From Moraxella lacunata (GTDB taxonomy: Bacteria; Pseudomonadota; Gammaproteobacteria; Pseudomonadales; Moraxellaceae), in contig NZ_MXAN01000008.1 of assembly GCF_002027545.1 (NCBI RefSeq), positions 1 to 55,921 on the forward strand: DNA of 55,921 bases, written 5' to 3'. Positions 35,308 through 44,955 of this stretch are shown here, one piece after another (within the stretch, counting starts at the first letter, position 1; each line of letters opens with the position of its first letter). Under the pieces are notes generated by a model that worked only from the letters and a program-made list of their open reading frames with translations, did no database searches and was not told the origin of the DNA. The position numbers were made by a program, and so were the translations under genes.

Positions 35308-36447
35308 ATGTTATTTGATTATGAAACCCTAAAATTCATCTGGTGGCTACTTATCGGTATCCTGCTCATCGGCTTTGCAATCATGGACGGTCATGACATG
35401 GGCGTGTGTAGTCTATTGCCCTTTGTCGGCAAAACCGACAAGGAACGGCGTGTGGTCATCAACACCATTGGGGCTCACTGGGAAGGCAATCAGGTGTGGT
35501 TCATCAGTGCAGGAGGAGCGATTTTTGCTGCCTTGCCCCTGCTGTACGCCACGGCATTTAGCGGGTTTTATTGGGCGTTAATGGCGGCACTGTGGGCGTT
35601 ATTTTTTCGCCCTGTGGGGTTTAAATACCGTAGCATGGTCAAAGATGAGCGCTGGCGGATGGCATGGGACTGGGGACTGTTTATCGGCTCGTTCGTGCCT
35701 GCCTTGATTTTTGGGGTGGCGTTTGGCAACTTGTTTTTGGGCGTGCCATTTAGTTTTGACAATCAGCTTGTCTCTACTTATACTGGCTCGTTTTGGGGTT
35801 TGCTGTCGCCCTTTGTCCTGCTCTGCGGTCTGGTGAGTGCCTTTATGATGATAACCCAAGGCGGGGTATATTTGGCTCATCGCACAGTCGATGACATTCA
35901 AGCTCGCACCAAAAAATTAACCACTATCTCCGCCGTCATCATGTCGGTGCTATTTGTACTGGCAGGCTTTTGGGTGGCAAACCTTGACGGCTATGTCATC
36001 ACCAGTTCGGTGGACAAAAACGCCTTGATTGACCCTACAAGTAAGACCGTTATCACCGAACAGGGGGCGTGGCTTGCCAATTTTAAGGCTCATGGGGCAT
36101 TGTGGGCGTTTCCTGCCTTGGGCGTTGTCATGCCTATCGTGGCAGTGCTTGTCATGCGGGCAGGACGTACCTTGACTGCCTTTGTGCTGTCTAGCGTGGG
36201 CGTGCTTGGGGTGATTATGACCGCAGGCGTGGCTTTGTTCCCTTTTTATATGCCGTCATCGTCCGACCCCCGTTCGAGCCTGACCGTGTGGGATAGCACG
36301 TCCAGCCAGTTTACACTCATGGTCATGGTCTATGTGGTGGTGTTTATCCTGCCCGTGGTGGTCGGCTACACGAGCTGGGCGTACGCTATCATGCGGGGCA
36401 AGGTTACCAAGGCTTACATCAAAGAAAACGAACATACACTATATTAG
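35308..36447 (+). CDS. cydB: Cytochrome bd ubiquinol oxidase subunit II
   Basis: This 379-aa protein has about eight hydrophobic helices and the family N-terminus (LKFIWWLLIGILLIGFAIMDGHDMGV), then NTIGAHWEGNQVWFISAGGA and FRPVGFKYRSM. AAGGAG lies at a good distance from its ATG. It pairs with CydA to stabilise the three-heme oxidase. cydX follows 10 bp downstream. Confidence 0.97.
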   Translation: MLFDYETLKFIWWLLIGILLIGFAIMDGHDMGVCSLLPFVGKTDKERRVVINTIGAHWEGNQVWFISAGGAIFAALPLLYATAFSGFYWALMAALWALFFRPVGFKYRSMVKDERWRMAWDWGLFIGSFVPALIFGVAFGNLFLGVPFSFDNQLVSTYTGSFWGLLSPFVLLCGLVSAFMMITQGGVYLAHRTVDDIQARTKKLTTISAVIMSVLFVLAGFWVANLDGYVITSSVDKNALIDPTSKTVITEQGAWLANFKAHGALWAFPALGVVMPIVAVLVMRAGRTLTAFVLSSVGVLGVIMTAGVALFPFYMPSSSDPRSSLTVWDSTSSQFTLMVMVYVVVFILPVVVGYTSWAYAIMRGKVTKAYIKENEHTLY

Positions 36448-36457
36448 GAGATAACTC

Positions 36458-36589
36458 ATGTGGTATTTTGCATGGATATTGGGGTTAGGCTTTGCCGTAC
36501 TGCTAGCGATTATCAGTGCCGTGTGGGTAGAGTTTGAAGACAGCCGAGAAGAAGCGTTCTATGGTAAGGATAAGGAGCGGGATGGGTAA
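36458..36589 (+). CDS. cydX: Cytochrome bd accessory subunit CydX
   Basis: A 43-aa single-helix protein, MWYFAWILGLGFAVLLAIIS followed by AVWVEFEDSREE and a charged tail. The MWYFAWILG start is the CydX signature; the peptide stabilises heme binding in the oxidase. AGGAG sits 8 nt before the ATG. It is shorter than many gene callers report. Confidence 0.93.
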   Translation: MWYFAWILGLGFAVLLAIISAVWVEFEDSREEAFYGKDKERDG

Positions 36590-36615
36590 GGTTAATTCAT
36601 GCTTTTTATCAATTC

Positions 36616-36645
36616 AAATCGGATAGGAGACTGTCCGATTTTTTA
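36616..36645 (+). terminator. Terminator of cydABX
   Basis: AAATCGGA and TCCGATTT form the stem of a hairpin with loop TAGGAGACTG and are followed by TTTATTTTT. A close relative of this hairpin ends the lipoprotein gene at 38087. Confidence 0.85.
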
Positions 36646-36770
36646 TTTTTATCCGCAAAAGTCATCATCAATAAAACCGATTTGGTAAATAAAAATTATC
36701 AATTACCGCTTGACGCACCCCCCGACGATATATAATACCCATTTGTCTAATTCATGGATGGGTAACTGTC

Positions 36771-37352
36771 ATGTTAAAAAATATTTTTGCCAAAATTCTT
36801 TTGGTGTCTTATTTATTCTTGTTTGGTGGTATTGGCTTGGTGGGCATGCACTTTTTTAGCAATCACAATGCCAGTACAGGCGGTGGCATACCCGCAGAGT
36901 CCGCCCTAAGTGTGGTTGAGGGTAAAGTGGTTGAAGGTCGTGATGTTACCTTAGAGACCAAACGTCGCCGTGGACCAAACAGCGCCGAGCAGTTTTATGA
37001 GCTGGACGTACAGCCAACATCAGGACAGATGGTCAAGCTACGACTAGACCATGATTTGGAGCAGTCTCGCATTGAGAGCGTCCTAGAAGAACAAATCACC
37101 GCCAAATATGATGCCACTGATGAGAACATCACTTATGACATCGTCATGAATGGTACAGGGGTCATCACCTACCAAGAGATGGCAACCAAAGCCCAAATCA
37201 AAGCGGACAAACAAGCTGAGTTTTTTGGCGATGATGCGATGTTGCAGGCAGGGATTTCATGGATTATCATGGGCATGATTGGCTTACTTGGTCGTCATCT
37301 GCTTACCCGTAGTCGCAAACCTGCCAAGACCCCAACTCAGGATAATGCCTAA
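36771..37352 (+). CDS. Unknown membrane protein (193 aa)
   Basis: Two hydrophobic helices, at residues 8-28 (ILLVSYLFLFGGIGLVGMHF) and about 160-177 (ISWIIMGMIGLLGRHLL), frame a polar domain of about 130 residues, presumably periplasmic, with a basic stretch TKRRRGPNSAEQF. It resembles DUF3592-like architecture only in outline and I do not assign it. The start follows a GGATGGGTAACTGTC leader with a weak ribosome site. The next gene, a lipoprotein, is 40 bp downstream on the same strand. Confidence 0.75.
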   Translation: MLKNIFAKILLVSYLFLFGGIGLVGMHFFSNHNASTGGGIPAESALSVVEGKVVEGRDVTLETKRRRGPNSAEQFYELDVQPTSGQMVKLRLDHDLEQSRIESVLEEQITAKYDATDENITYDIVMNGTGVITYQEMATKAQIKADKQAEFFGDDAMLQAGISWIIMGMIGLLGRHLLTRSRKPAKTPTQDNA

Positions 37353-37392
37353 TTTTATTTAAATTTCGTTTAACCCAAAGGAGATAACTCTC

Positions 37393-38061
37393 ATGAAAAA
37401 AGCAATCCTACCACTGAGCTTGGTTGCTCTATTGACTGCCTGTGGCGGTGACAAAACAGAAACCGCCCCGCCAGCACCAACCACAGCCGAAACACCAGCA
37501 ACGCCAACAACACAACCTGCCCCAACCGAGCCTGCCGTTGATGTCGCCACAGCAGAAGAGACTCCTGCCACAACCGTTCATCCCTTGACAGATGCAGCAA
37601 AACTACAAAAAGTTCAAGATGAACTGCTGGCACTGCCCCAATTTGCAGGCAAGGAGTTAAAATTCTTCCAAGGCGTTAATTTTACTGACATCCAAATCAG
37701 CATTGACATCCAAGACCCCGACAAGCCTGAGAATATTGATAACTACATCTACAAATGGTCAGACGGCAAATGGAGCGAACCCACTCCTGTTCAACTCTCT
37801 GGCGGTGGCGATTTAGAACCAAACCTAACACCAATGCACGACTTGCGTTTTGCTGACGTAGCGGACAAATTCATCAAGCTATACAACGAAACAGTGGAAA
37901 AAGACGACTTGACCCCTATTGAAGAAGTGCCAAGCGTGGTGAGTTATGTGTTGTTCGTGCCAAACCAAGACCGTTTCTGGCAGGCATCACTAGATACTGA
38001 CCGTGCCAAAATGTTGCTACGCATGAACACAGACGGTACTTTTAGAGAAATACTAAAATAA
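37393..38061 (+). CDS. Unknown lipoprotein (222 aa)
   Basis: Lipobox SLVALLTACGG (Cys near residue 17), then a Pro/Thr/Ala-rich spacer (about 25-65) and a globular domain with LLALPQFAGKELKFFQG, QDPDKPENIDNYIYKWSDGK and a C-terminal RAKMLLRMNTDGTFREIL. Anchored to the outer membrane by inference. AAAGGAG is well placed before the ATG. No known family recognised. Confidence 0.8.
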   Translation: MKKAILPLSLVALLTACGGDKTETAPPAPTTAETPATPTTQPAPTEPAVDVATAEETPATTVHPLTDAAKLQKVQDELLALPQFAGKELKFFQGVNFTDIQISIDIQDPDKPENIDNYIYKWSDGKWSEPTPVQLSGGGDLEPNLTPMHDLRFADVADKFIKLYNETVEKDDLTPIEEVPSVVSYVLFVPNQDRFWQASLDTDRAKMLLRMNTDGTFREILK

Positions 38062-38086
38062 AACTAACAAAACAACCTAAATTAAA

Positions 38087-38112
38087 ATCGGACGGGAGAC
38101 TGTCCGATTTTT
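38087..38112 (+). terminator. Terminator of the 222-aa lipoprotein gene
   Basis: ATCGGAC and GTCCGAT stem, loop GGGAGACT, followed by TTTTT. Confidence 0.85.
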
Positions 38113-38134
38113 TACCGTTCAATTTTTATAACAC

Positions 38135-38163
38135 CAAAAACCCTGCCAGCCGACAGGGTTTTT
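38135..38163 (-). terminator. Terminator of fruBKA
   Basis: AAAAACCCTG and CAGGGTTTTT stem just beyond the fruA stop; it is symmetrical enough to work in both directions between the convergent genes. Confidence 0.85.
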
Positions 38164-38167
38164 ATCA

Positions 38168-39844
38168 TTATGCCACCATTTTTTGCGGTTCTTTTTGGCG
38201 GATAAAGGCATACAGCACGCCAGTTACCACGCTGCCAACCGTGATAGCCACCAGATACATGAGCGGTTGTGAGACGAACGGTATCACAAACAGTCCGCCA
38301 TGCGGTGCTTGTAGCCCGATACCAAGCCCCATAGAAATCGCCCCTGCCAACGCCCCACCGACCACAGACGCGATAATCACACGAGCAGGGTCAGCCGCCA
38401 CAAAGGGCAACGCCCCTTCTGAGATAAAGCACAGACCCAGCACAAAGGACGCTTTGCCAGCGTTACGCTGATTGTCATTAAACTTATTTTTGGCAATCCA
38501 CGTCGCTATCGCCATGCCAATGGGCGGCACCATACCCCCTGCCATTGCCGCCGCAATCGGTGTAAACACTCCTGAGGCAATCATACCCACCGAGAATGTA
38601 TAGGCCGCCTTATTCACAGGACCACCCATGTCGGTACACATCATCGCTCCCAAAATCAGCCCCAAGATAATGGCATTGGTGTCATTCATGGTTTTTAGCC
38701 ACTCGGTTAGGGTGGTCATGAGTGCCGCCACAGGCGGATTAATGGCATAGACCATAAGCAGACCAACAATGAGCGAACCCAATAACGGCAATATCAAAAT
38801 CGGCTTTAAGGACGTCAAACTGGCAGGTAGTTTGACGACATCATTTAAAAACTTGACCGTATAACCTGCCAAAAAGCCAGCAATAATACCACCCAAAATC
38901 CCCGCCCCTGCGGTATTGGCAAGCATACCACCAATCAAACCCACCGCCAAACCGGGGCGGTCAGCGATAGAGTACGCCACATAGCCGGCAAACACCGCAA
39001 TCATCAAGGCGAATGCACCGCCCCCACCGATGTCCATGAGTGCTTTTGGTAAGCCAAAGGCAATGCTCTCATCTTTGAAGGCTTCCACGCCAAACATAAA
39101 GGACATGGCAATGAGCAAACCACCTGCCACCACCAATGGTAACATATGCGACACGCCTGTCATTAGGTGCTTATACAGCCCTTTTTTCTCATCGCTCTCG
39201 CCTGCCGTGCTTGCACTTTGGGTGCCACCATAAACGCTTGCATGCTCAAAGGCTTTGGCAAATTCTTGCTCGGTTTTTTTGAGTGCCAGTCCTGTGGACG
39301 TGCGGTACATTTTTTTGCCACTAAATTTGGACAAATCCACGTCAATATCCGCCGCCACAAACACCAAATCCGCCTGTGCCACTTCGTCTGCCGTAATAGC
39401 GTTACCCACGCCAACCTGCCCACGGGTCTCTACCTTGATGTTCCAGCCCTGTGCTTTGGCATAGTTCTCAATAGCTTCTGCCGACATAAAGGTGTGGGCC
39501 ACCCCTGTCGGGCAAGCGGTTACCGCCACGATGTTACGCACCGATGAAGTTGCCGATTTTAAAACCGCTTGGTCGGTTTGGTTAGGCGTAAGCAGTGTTT
39601 TTAAATAATCCACATCGCCAAATTTGGCTGAGTCAAGCTCGTGCTGATTTAGATAAATGACCTGCTCGGTACTAGCTCGCTCATCATCAGTGATGACCAC
39701 GCTCACACCATGAGCGGTGTTTTTGTCTGTAATAAATTGTGCATCAATGCCATTTTTTTGCAAACTGGCAACCAACTGCTTGGCAATGAGCAAGCCATAA
39801 GCAGAATCATCCACCACGCTAATGGCATAAGTTTTGTTCGTCAT
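38168..39844 (-). CDS. fruA: PTS fructose transporter EIIBC
   Basis: This 558-aa enzyme imports fructose and phosphorylates it at C1. Order of domains: a degenerate EIIB-like domain (about 1-95), the active EIIB (about 105-205; phospho-Cys in VTACPTGVAHTFMSAEAI) and the EIIC membrane part (about 225-550) with its many hydrophobic helices and ADRPGLAVGLIGGMLAN, GAMMCTDMGGPVNKAAY and GLQAPHGGLFVIPF. Last gene of fruBKA. Confidence 0.96.
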   Translation of the reverse strand: MTNKTYAISVVDDSAYGLLIAKQLVASLQKNGIDAQFITDKNTAHGVSVVITDDERASTEQVIYLNQHELDSAKFGDVDYLKTLLTPNQTDQAVLKSATSSVRNIVAVTACPTGVAHTFMSAEAIENYAKAQGWNIKVETRGQVGVGNAITADEVAQADLVFVAADIDVDLSKFSGKKMYRTSTGLALKKTEQEFAKAFEHASVYGGTQSASTAGESDEKKGLYKHLMTGVSHMLPLVVAGGLLIAMSFMFGVEAFKDESIAFGLPKALMDIGGGGAFALMIAVFAGYVAYSIADRPGLAVGLIGGMLANTAGAGILGGIIAGFLAGYTVKFLNDVVKLPASLTSLKPILILPLLGSLIVGLLMVYAINPPVAALMTTLTEWLKTMNDTNAIILGLILGAMMCTDMGGPVNKAAYTFSVGMIASGVFTPIAAAMAGGMVPPIGMAIATWIAKNKFNDNQRNAGKASFVLGLCFISEGALPFVAADPARVIIASVVGGALAGAISMGLGIGLQAPHGGLFVIPFVSQPLMYLVAITVGSVVTGVLYAFIRQKEPQKMVA

Positions 39845-39900
39845 AGGGTTTGCCTATTTTTCTTTTTAAATTTTAAAATTCAATTAAGTCTAAACTTAGA

Positions 39901-40884
39901 TTAAGCCAATTTTTCCACAGACACCTGTCCGATTAAGTCTTTTAGCACGTCCTGCTCTGGCACTTTAAAGCCAATGATAGAGACCGCATGAGCTGATAAT
40001 GCGGTGGCACGCACCAACGCTGTCTGTGGCTCGTCATTGACTAATAACCCAAAAATCATGCCTGCCACAAAGGTATCGCCTGCTCCGACCGTGCTTTTGA
40101 TTTTCATGGTTGGCGGAACGGCACGGTACAGCTCACGAGTGTTGCCCTGTCGTCTTAGCCAATGCACGCCCTGCTCGCCCATAGACACAAAAATATGCTC
40201 AATATCACTGTGAATCTCATCAAAAAGTGCCACCTGCTCATCTAGGCTCTCAACAGGCACGCCAAAGACTTCGGTCAGCTCATCGGTGTTGGGCTTGATG
40301 AGCCATAGCGGATATCGCATGGCGATTTTTAGGGTTTCGCCGCTGACATCAACCGCCACTTTATCATGAATGTCGGTCAAAACCGTGAGCAAATGGTCAA
40401 AATCCGACAAACCAAAACCAGTCGCCAAACTGCCAGCAATCAGCACCGCATCACAGGTAGGGGCAAGCTGTGCCACCTGCTCAAAAAAGTGCAGTTTGTC
40501 GGTCTCGGTAACCACAAAGCCCTGTCCGTTGACATCTGTGGTACGCCCAATGCCATAATAATCATCAGTAAGCTTAATGTTGGTGCGAGTAATGCCTGCC
40601 ACACGCACAAAGTTATCCGCCACTTGACCCAAATTTTCGCTGTGATTGAGTGCTTCACGCTCGCCAAAAAGCCGATTAAAAATGCCGTCATTATCGCCAC
40701 CTAAGAACCCTGTGGCAATGGCATCCACACCTAAATCCGCCAAAATCTGAGCCCCATTTAGCCCCTTACCTGCGGCGTCCATTTGGCTAGATACGGCACG
40801 ATTGACCGCTCCTAGTTTTAATTCGTCCAGACTGACGGTTAGGTCAATGGCAGGGTTTAGGGTAATGCAGAGTACTTGTGTCAT
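39901..40884 (-). CDS. fruK: 1-phosphofructokinase
   Basis: A 327-aa PfkB-family kinase converting fructose 1-phosphate to fructose 1,6-bisphosphate. Seen: N-terminal CITLNPAIDLTVSLDEL, AAGKGLNGAQILADLG (in place of the more usual GGKGINVA), and the anion hole/catalytic motif STVGAGDTFVAGMI with the catalytic Asp. It is 1 bp downstream of fruB. Confidence 0.95.
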   Translation of the reverse strand: MTQVLCITLNPAIDLTVSLDELKLGAVNRAVSSQMDAAGKGLNGAQILADLGVDAIATGFLGGDNDGIFNRLFGEREALNHSENLGQVADNFVRVAGITRTNIKLTDDYYGIGRTTDVNGQGFVVTETDKLHFFEQVAQLAPTCDAVLIAGSLATGFGLSDFDHLLTVLTDIHDKVAVDVSGETLKIAMRYPLWLIKPNTDELTEVFGVPVESLDEQVALFDEIHSDIEHIFVSMGEQGVHWLRRQGNTRELYRAVPPTMKIKSTVGAGDTFVAGMIFGLLVNDEPQTALVRATALSAHAVSIIGFKVPEQDVLKDLIGQVSVEKLA

Positions 40885-40885
40885 C

Positions 40886-43786
40886 TTAGGATTCCTTAGC
40901 AGTGGTTAAGGCACGCACTTCGCCAGCACTGGTGCAGGCTAGGGCTTTTTTGGCAAGGTATTGGCAATCGGTAAAGTTAAGCTCACGCACCACCGCCTTG
41001 GTCAGGGCGATACTGCCTGTCGACATGGACAGCTCATCCACACCTAGCCCCACCAGTATCGGTATGGCTCGCTCATCGCCTGCCAGCTCGCCACACACAC
41101 CCACCCATTTGCCGTGAGCGTGGGCGTTGGCAACGGTGTTTTGGATAAGTCTTAGCACGCTTGGGTGTAAACCGTCCGCATCCTTTGAGAGCGTGGCATG
41201 ACCACGGTCAATGGCAAGGGCATACTGAGTCAGGTCGTTGGTGCCAATGCTAAAAAAGTCCACTTCACTGGCAAACACATCCGCCATGACCGCCGCACTT
41301 GGCACTTCTATCATCATACCCACTTGGAGCTTGTCATGGGGGTGGTCGGTCAGTACTTTATCTAGTATGGCTTTGGCATCATGCCATTCTTCTAATCTGC
41401 CTATCATGGGAAACATGATACGCAAATCACGCCCCTTGGACGCTTTAATCAAGGCGATGAGCTGATTTTCTAATAAAGCAGGTTGTCTTAGGGTTAAGCG
41501 AATGCCACGCACCCCCAAAAATGGGTTGTCTTCAAACGGCATGGGTAGATACGGCAAGGGCTTATCACCACCGACATCTAAGGTACGCACCACAAGCGGA
41601 CGACCATCTAAGGCATCAAACACTTGTGTATAATCCGCCACCTGCGTGTCAATGTCAGGCACGCTCTGATGACTCATGAACACAAGCTCAGTACGCAGTA
41701 GTCCCACCGCTTCTGCCCCATTCTCTACCGCCATCTTGGTGTCGTGGACATTGCCTAGATTGACGGCAATCTCCACTTGATGACCATCTTGGGTAATGGC
41801 AGGGTTTAGGGCGGTCTCACTGGCTAGGCGTTTACGCTCCGCCCAGCTTGCTTGCTCGGCTTTGGCGACCGCCACCATCTCATCGGTTGGTGCCACCACA
41901 AACCAGCCTTGACCGCCATCTATTAGCACCTGCTCGCCATCATTAATGTCAAGCACGCCCTTGCCTGCCCCCACAATCGCAGGAATGCCCAACGCTCGGG
42001 CGACGATGGCACTGTGCGAACTGGCACCGCCCACTGCCGTGAGAATGCCTGCCACTCGTGCAGGGTCTAGGCGTGCCACATCAGACGGTAGCAGATCTTC
42101 TTTGATAAGCACATACGGCTCATCAGGCTCGGTTGCGACTACTTGACCTGTCAGCTTGGCAAGCACCTTTTGTCCCACATCTCGCAAATCCGCCGCTCGC
42201 TCGGCAAGCAGACGATTGGCAAGACTGGCTTGGGTTTTGGCAAGCTGTTCAATGTGAGCATGCCACGCCGCCGCCGCCGATAACCCATCATCAATGCCAT
42301 CTTTTGCCCCGTGCGTCACTTCTTCATCATCAAGCAGAGCCACATGAGCGGTAAAAATCTGAGCAATGGACGCTTTTTTGGCAGTCTGAACAATGACTTT
42401 TAGCTCATCTTTGACCGCCCCAATCGCCTGTTGCAAGCTCGCCCACTCGCTCGCCTTATCGACCCCTTGGACAGGATAATCAAACCGCACTTGACGCACC
42501 ACAAATGCTTCGCCATGAGCCAGTCCCGCTGACGCTGACGTGGCGTGTGTGCGTTCGCCTTTGGTGATGACGGTGTTGCCGGTCAAGTCAAGCACAGGGG
42601 CGGGTTCATGATTTTCTTTGCCACTTTTTTGGTTGCTTGCTTGGCTATGACTTATCGGTGTTACTTCTTCGCCCAGTCCGTCTTGCACCGCTTGGATAAG
42701 TTTAGGTAAATACTCGGTCGCATCGGTATTTGGCTCAGCGATGAATGTTAGGCTCTGCCCTCGTGTCGCCCCCAGTGAGAGCAGTTTGGTTAAGCTCTTG
42801 GCGGAGACGTATGCCCCATTATCCACCGCTACTTTTAGCTCGCCTGTTGCTCCTTTGGCAAGCTCGGATAAGGCAGTAGCAGGACGTGCGTGCAACCCAT
42901 GAGCGTTAAGCAGTACCACACTTGCCGACTGCCAATGCACGGCACGCTCGGCACCAAGCCACTCGGCAAGCTCGCCCACGCTAAGGGCAGTCAGCTTGGC
43001 ATTAAATTCATCATTTAACAAAACATCGTACACCCCTGCCAATGCCTGCTTATCGGTGTGGCGATTGTCAGCAATTACCGCCAACGCTTGCACCGTCTTA
43101 TCCTGCCATGCTAGGGCTTTTTTGGCAACCACCAACGCTAGGGCAGGCTCGGCAACCAACTCATCATGCTCTAAGGTTACACAGCCCAAATGTGATGACA
43201 GTTGCACAAAGGCAGGACGAATGCCAACCACCCCTGTTATCTTGCCTTGATTTTTTAATACATTGACCGCCACGCCATACAGCTCATCGATATCGTTGGC
43301 TACTACTTCGGTTTTTAATAAATTCTCATGCACCACAAAGCTGGTTTTGCCGTGTGCCTTATCGCCATTAATGATTGTGATGATTTGCTCTGGTGTCTTA
43401 GCGTTTTTGATGTCATCTGCCACATCATCGCCAAGGGTGCGAGTCAGTTGCCTTAAAATAGACAAATGCTCATCAGATTTGGCACAAATCCCCACCAACA
43501 AATACGCTCGCTCACCATCGTCATTCCACACCACACCATCGGCAAAATGCACCAGCCGCACCCCTGTTTGTTGCACACAAGAGCGTGATTCTGGCGTGCC
43601 ATGCGGAATGGCAATCCCCTGCCCCAGATAGGTGCTGGTCTGTGCTTCACGGGCTTGTAGCCCCGCAAAATAATCGGCAGTTGCCAGCCCATCTTCGCTC
43701 AATATCTTGGCAAGCAGGGATAAGGCTTCGTCTTTATTGGTAGCCTGTACATTCATACGCACGTCTGTGGCGGTGAGATTTAACAT
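40886..43786 (-). CDS. fruB: Fused fructose PTS protein EIIA-HPr-EI
   Basis: This 966-aa multiphosphoryl transfer protein moves phosphate from PEP to FruA. Domains in order: EIIA-Fru (1-145, phospho-His 62 in GIAIPHGTPES), a degenerate linker, HPr (about 285-375, phospho-His in NAHGLHARPA) and Enzyme I (about 410-960, phospho-His in GGASSHSAIVARALGIP; PEP-binding MIEVPSAAVMADVF and FSIGTNDLTQYALA). The fusion makes the fructose route independent of a separate EI/HPr. AAGGA lies before the ATG. First gene of the operon; no regulator gene is adjacent. Confidence 0.96.
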   Translation of the reverse strand: MLNLTATDVRMNVQATNKDEALSLLAKILSEDGLATADYFAGLQAREAQTSTYLGQGIAIPHGTPESRSCVQQTGVRLVHFADGVVWNDDGERAYLLVGICAKSDEHLSILRQLTRTLGDDVADDIKNAKTPEQIITIINGDKAHGKTSFVVHENLLKTEVVANDIDELYGVAVNVLKNQGKITGVVGIRPAFVQLSSHLGCVTLEHDELVAEPALALVVAKKALAWQDKTVQALAVIADNRHTDKQALAGVYDVLLNDEFNAKLTALSVGELAEWLGAERAVHWQSASVVLLNAHGLHARPATALSELAKGATGELKVAVDNGAYVSAKSLTKLLSLGATRGQSLTFIAEPNTDATEYLPKLIQAVQDGLGEEVTPISHSQASNQKSGKENHEPAPVLDLTGNTVITKGERTHATSASAGLAHGEAFVVRQVRFDYPVQGVDKASEWASLQQAIGAVKDELKVIVQTAKKASIAQIFTAHVALLDDEEVTHGAKDGIDDGLSAAAAWHAHIEQLAKTQASLANRLLAERAADLRDVGQKVLAKLTGQVVATEPDEPYVLIKEDLLPSDVARLDPARVAGILTAVGGASSHSAIVARALGIPAIVGAGKGVLDINDGEQVLIDGGQGWFVVAPTDEMVAVAKAEQASWAERKRLASETALNPAITQDGHQVEIAVNLGNVHDTKMAVENGAEAVGLLRTELVFMSHQSVPDIDTQVADYTQVFDALDGRPLVVRTLDVGGDKPLPYLPMPFEDNPFLGVRGIRLTLRQPALLENQLIALIKASKGRDLRIMFPMIGRLEEWHDAKAILDKVLTDHPHDKLQVGMMIEVPSAAVMADVFASEVDFFSIGTNDLTQYALAIDRGHATLSKDADGLHPSVLRLIQNTVANAHAHGKWVGVCGELAGDERAIPILVGLGVDELSMSTGSIALTKAVVRELNFTDCQYLAKKALACTSAGEVRALTTAKES

Positions 43787-43963
43787 AGATTTCCTTATAA
43801 GATAAAGGATAATTTAAAATATTGTTTAATAAACTTTAAAATTTACAATACAAACAAAAATCGGCTAATTTTACCATTATTTTTTAAAAAATAATACCAA
43901 AAAGACAAGCGAAATGAGTTACTTTTGCAAATGAATTTTTAAAATATGACTGAAAACACCCCT

Positions 43964-44749
43964 TTAAACAGGATTATCAATATCCACAAAAACCACATCA
44001 AGCCCAAGCACGTCCGCCAAATGCTCGCCCAATGCCTTGATACCGCCCCGCTCGGTTGCGTGATGACCCGCCCCAAAATAATCCACGCCCAGCTCTCGTG
44101 CCAAATGTGTGGTACGCTCGGACGCTTCTCCTGAGATAAATGCCTGACAGCCCATGATGTGAGCTTGGGTTATCATGTCTTGGGCACCACCTGTGCATAG
44201 GGCGATTTTGGTTAGGGTGCGGTTAGGGTCATCGCTAATGTGCAGGGGTGTACGCCCCAACACTTGTTCGATTTTTTTGGCAAAATCGGCAGATGTCGTG
44301 GGCAGACAAGTGGCGATGTTACCCACAGGGTGTTTTTCATGGGGATATAACGCCCCTGTTATGGTCAAGCCAAGCTCATCGGCAAGCACTGCATTATTGC
44401 CGATGACAGGGTGAGCATCAAGGGGCAGATGATAGGCGATGAGTGAAATGTTGTGTTGGAGCAGGGTGCGAATGCGTTTGCCTTTCATGCCGACCAATGG
44501 GGCAGGCTCGCCTTTCCAAAAATAGCCATGATGTACCAATATCGCTTGGGCGTTATGCTCTATCGCCTTATCTATCAAGGCTTGGCAAGCGGTTACGCCT
44601 GTGATGACCCTGCTAATGGGCGTATCGGCATCGACTTGCAAGCCGTTGGGGCAATAGTCGTTAAACTCGCTTGCTTGTAAATATTCATCGCAAATGGCGG
44701 TCAGTTCGGTCGGGGTGATTGGGGTGTTTTTGCTCATAGTTTTGCTCAT
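43964..44749 (-). CDS. Nif3-like dinuclear metal-centre protein (YbgI/GTP cyclohydrolase I type 2 family)
   Basis: A 261-aa conserved protein that forms a hexameric ring with two metals per subunit; the reaction is not settled. Metal-ligand motifs seen: LVHHGYFWKG, IAYHLPLDAHP and a C-terminal GHHATERGGIKALGEHL. Met 1 and Met 5 are both plausible starts (MSKTMSKNTP). Divergently transcribed from xseA across about 205 bp. Confidence 0.9.
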   Translation of the reverse strand: MSKTMSKNTPITPTELTAICDEYLQASEFNDYCPNGLQVDADTPISRVITGVTACQALIDKAIEHNAQAILVHHGYFWKGEPAPLVGMKGKRIRTLLQHNISLIAYHLPLDAHPVIGNNAVLADELGLTITGALYPHEKHPVGNIATCLPTTSADFAKKIEQVLGRTPLHISDDPNRTLTKIALCTGGAQDMITQAHIMGCQAFISGEASERTTHLARELGVDYFGAGHHATERGGIKALGEHLADVLGLDVVFVDIDNPV

Positions 44750-44955
44750 GGTGTGCCTTTGTGTTGCTCATTTAGATTTGTTCAAAGTTTTTGCTATGTT
44801 ACGTTATTTATGGCATTTTGGCAATTTTAAATTAAAACCTACCCCTTTACCACCATCAGCATTCATAAATCATCAAAAATCTGTTACAATCTCGGTGTTA
44901 TTTTGCCCTTTAAATGCCTTTTTACTTTTTACCTTTTTACTTTAAAACAGCCACC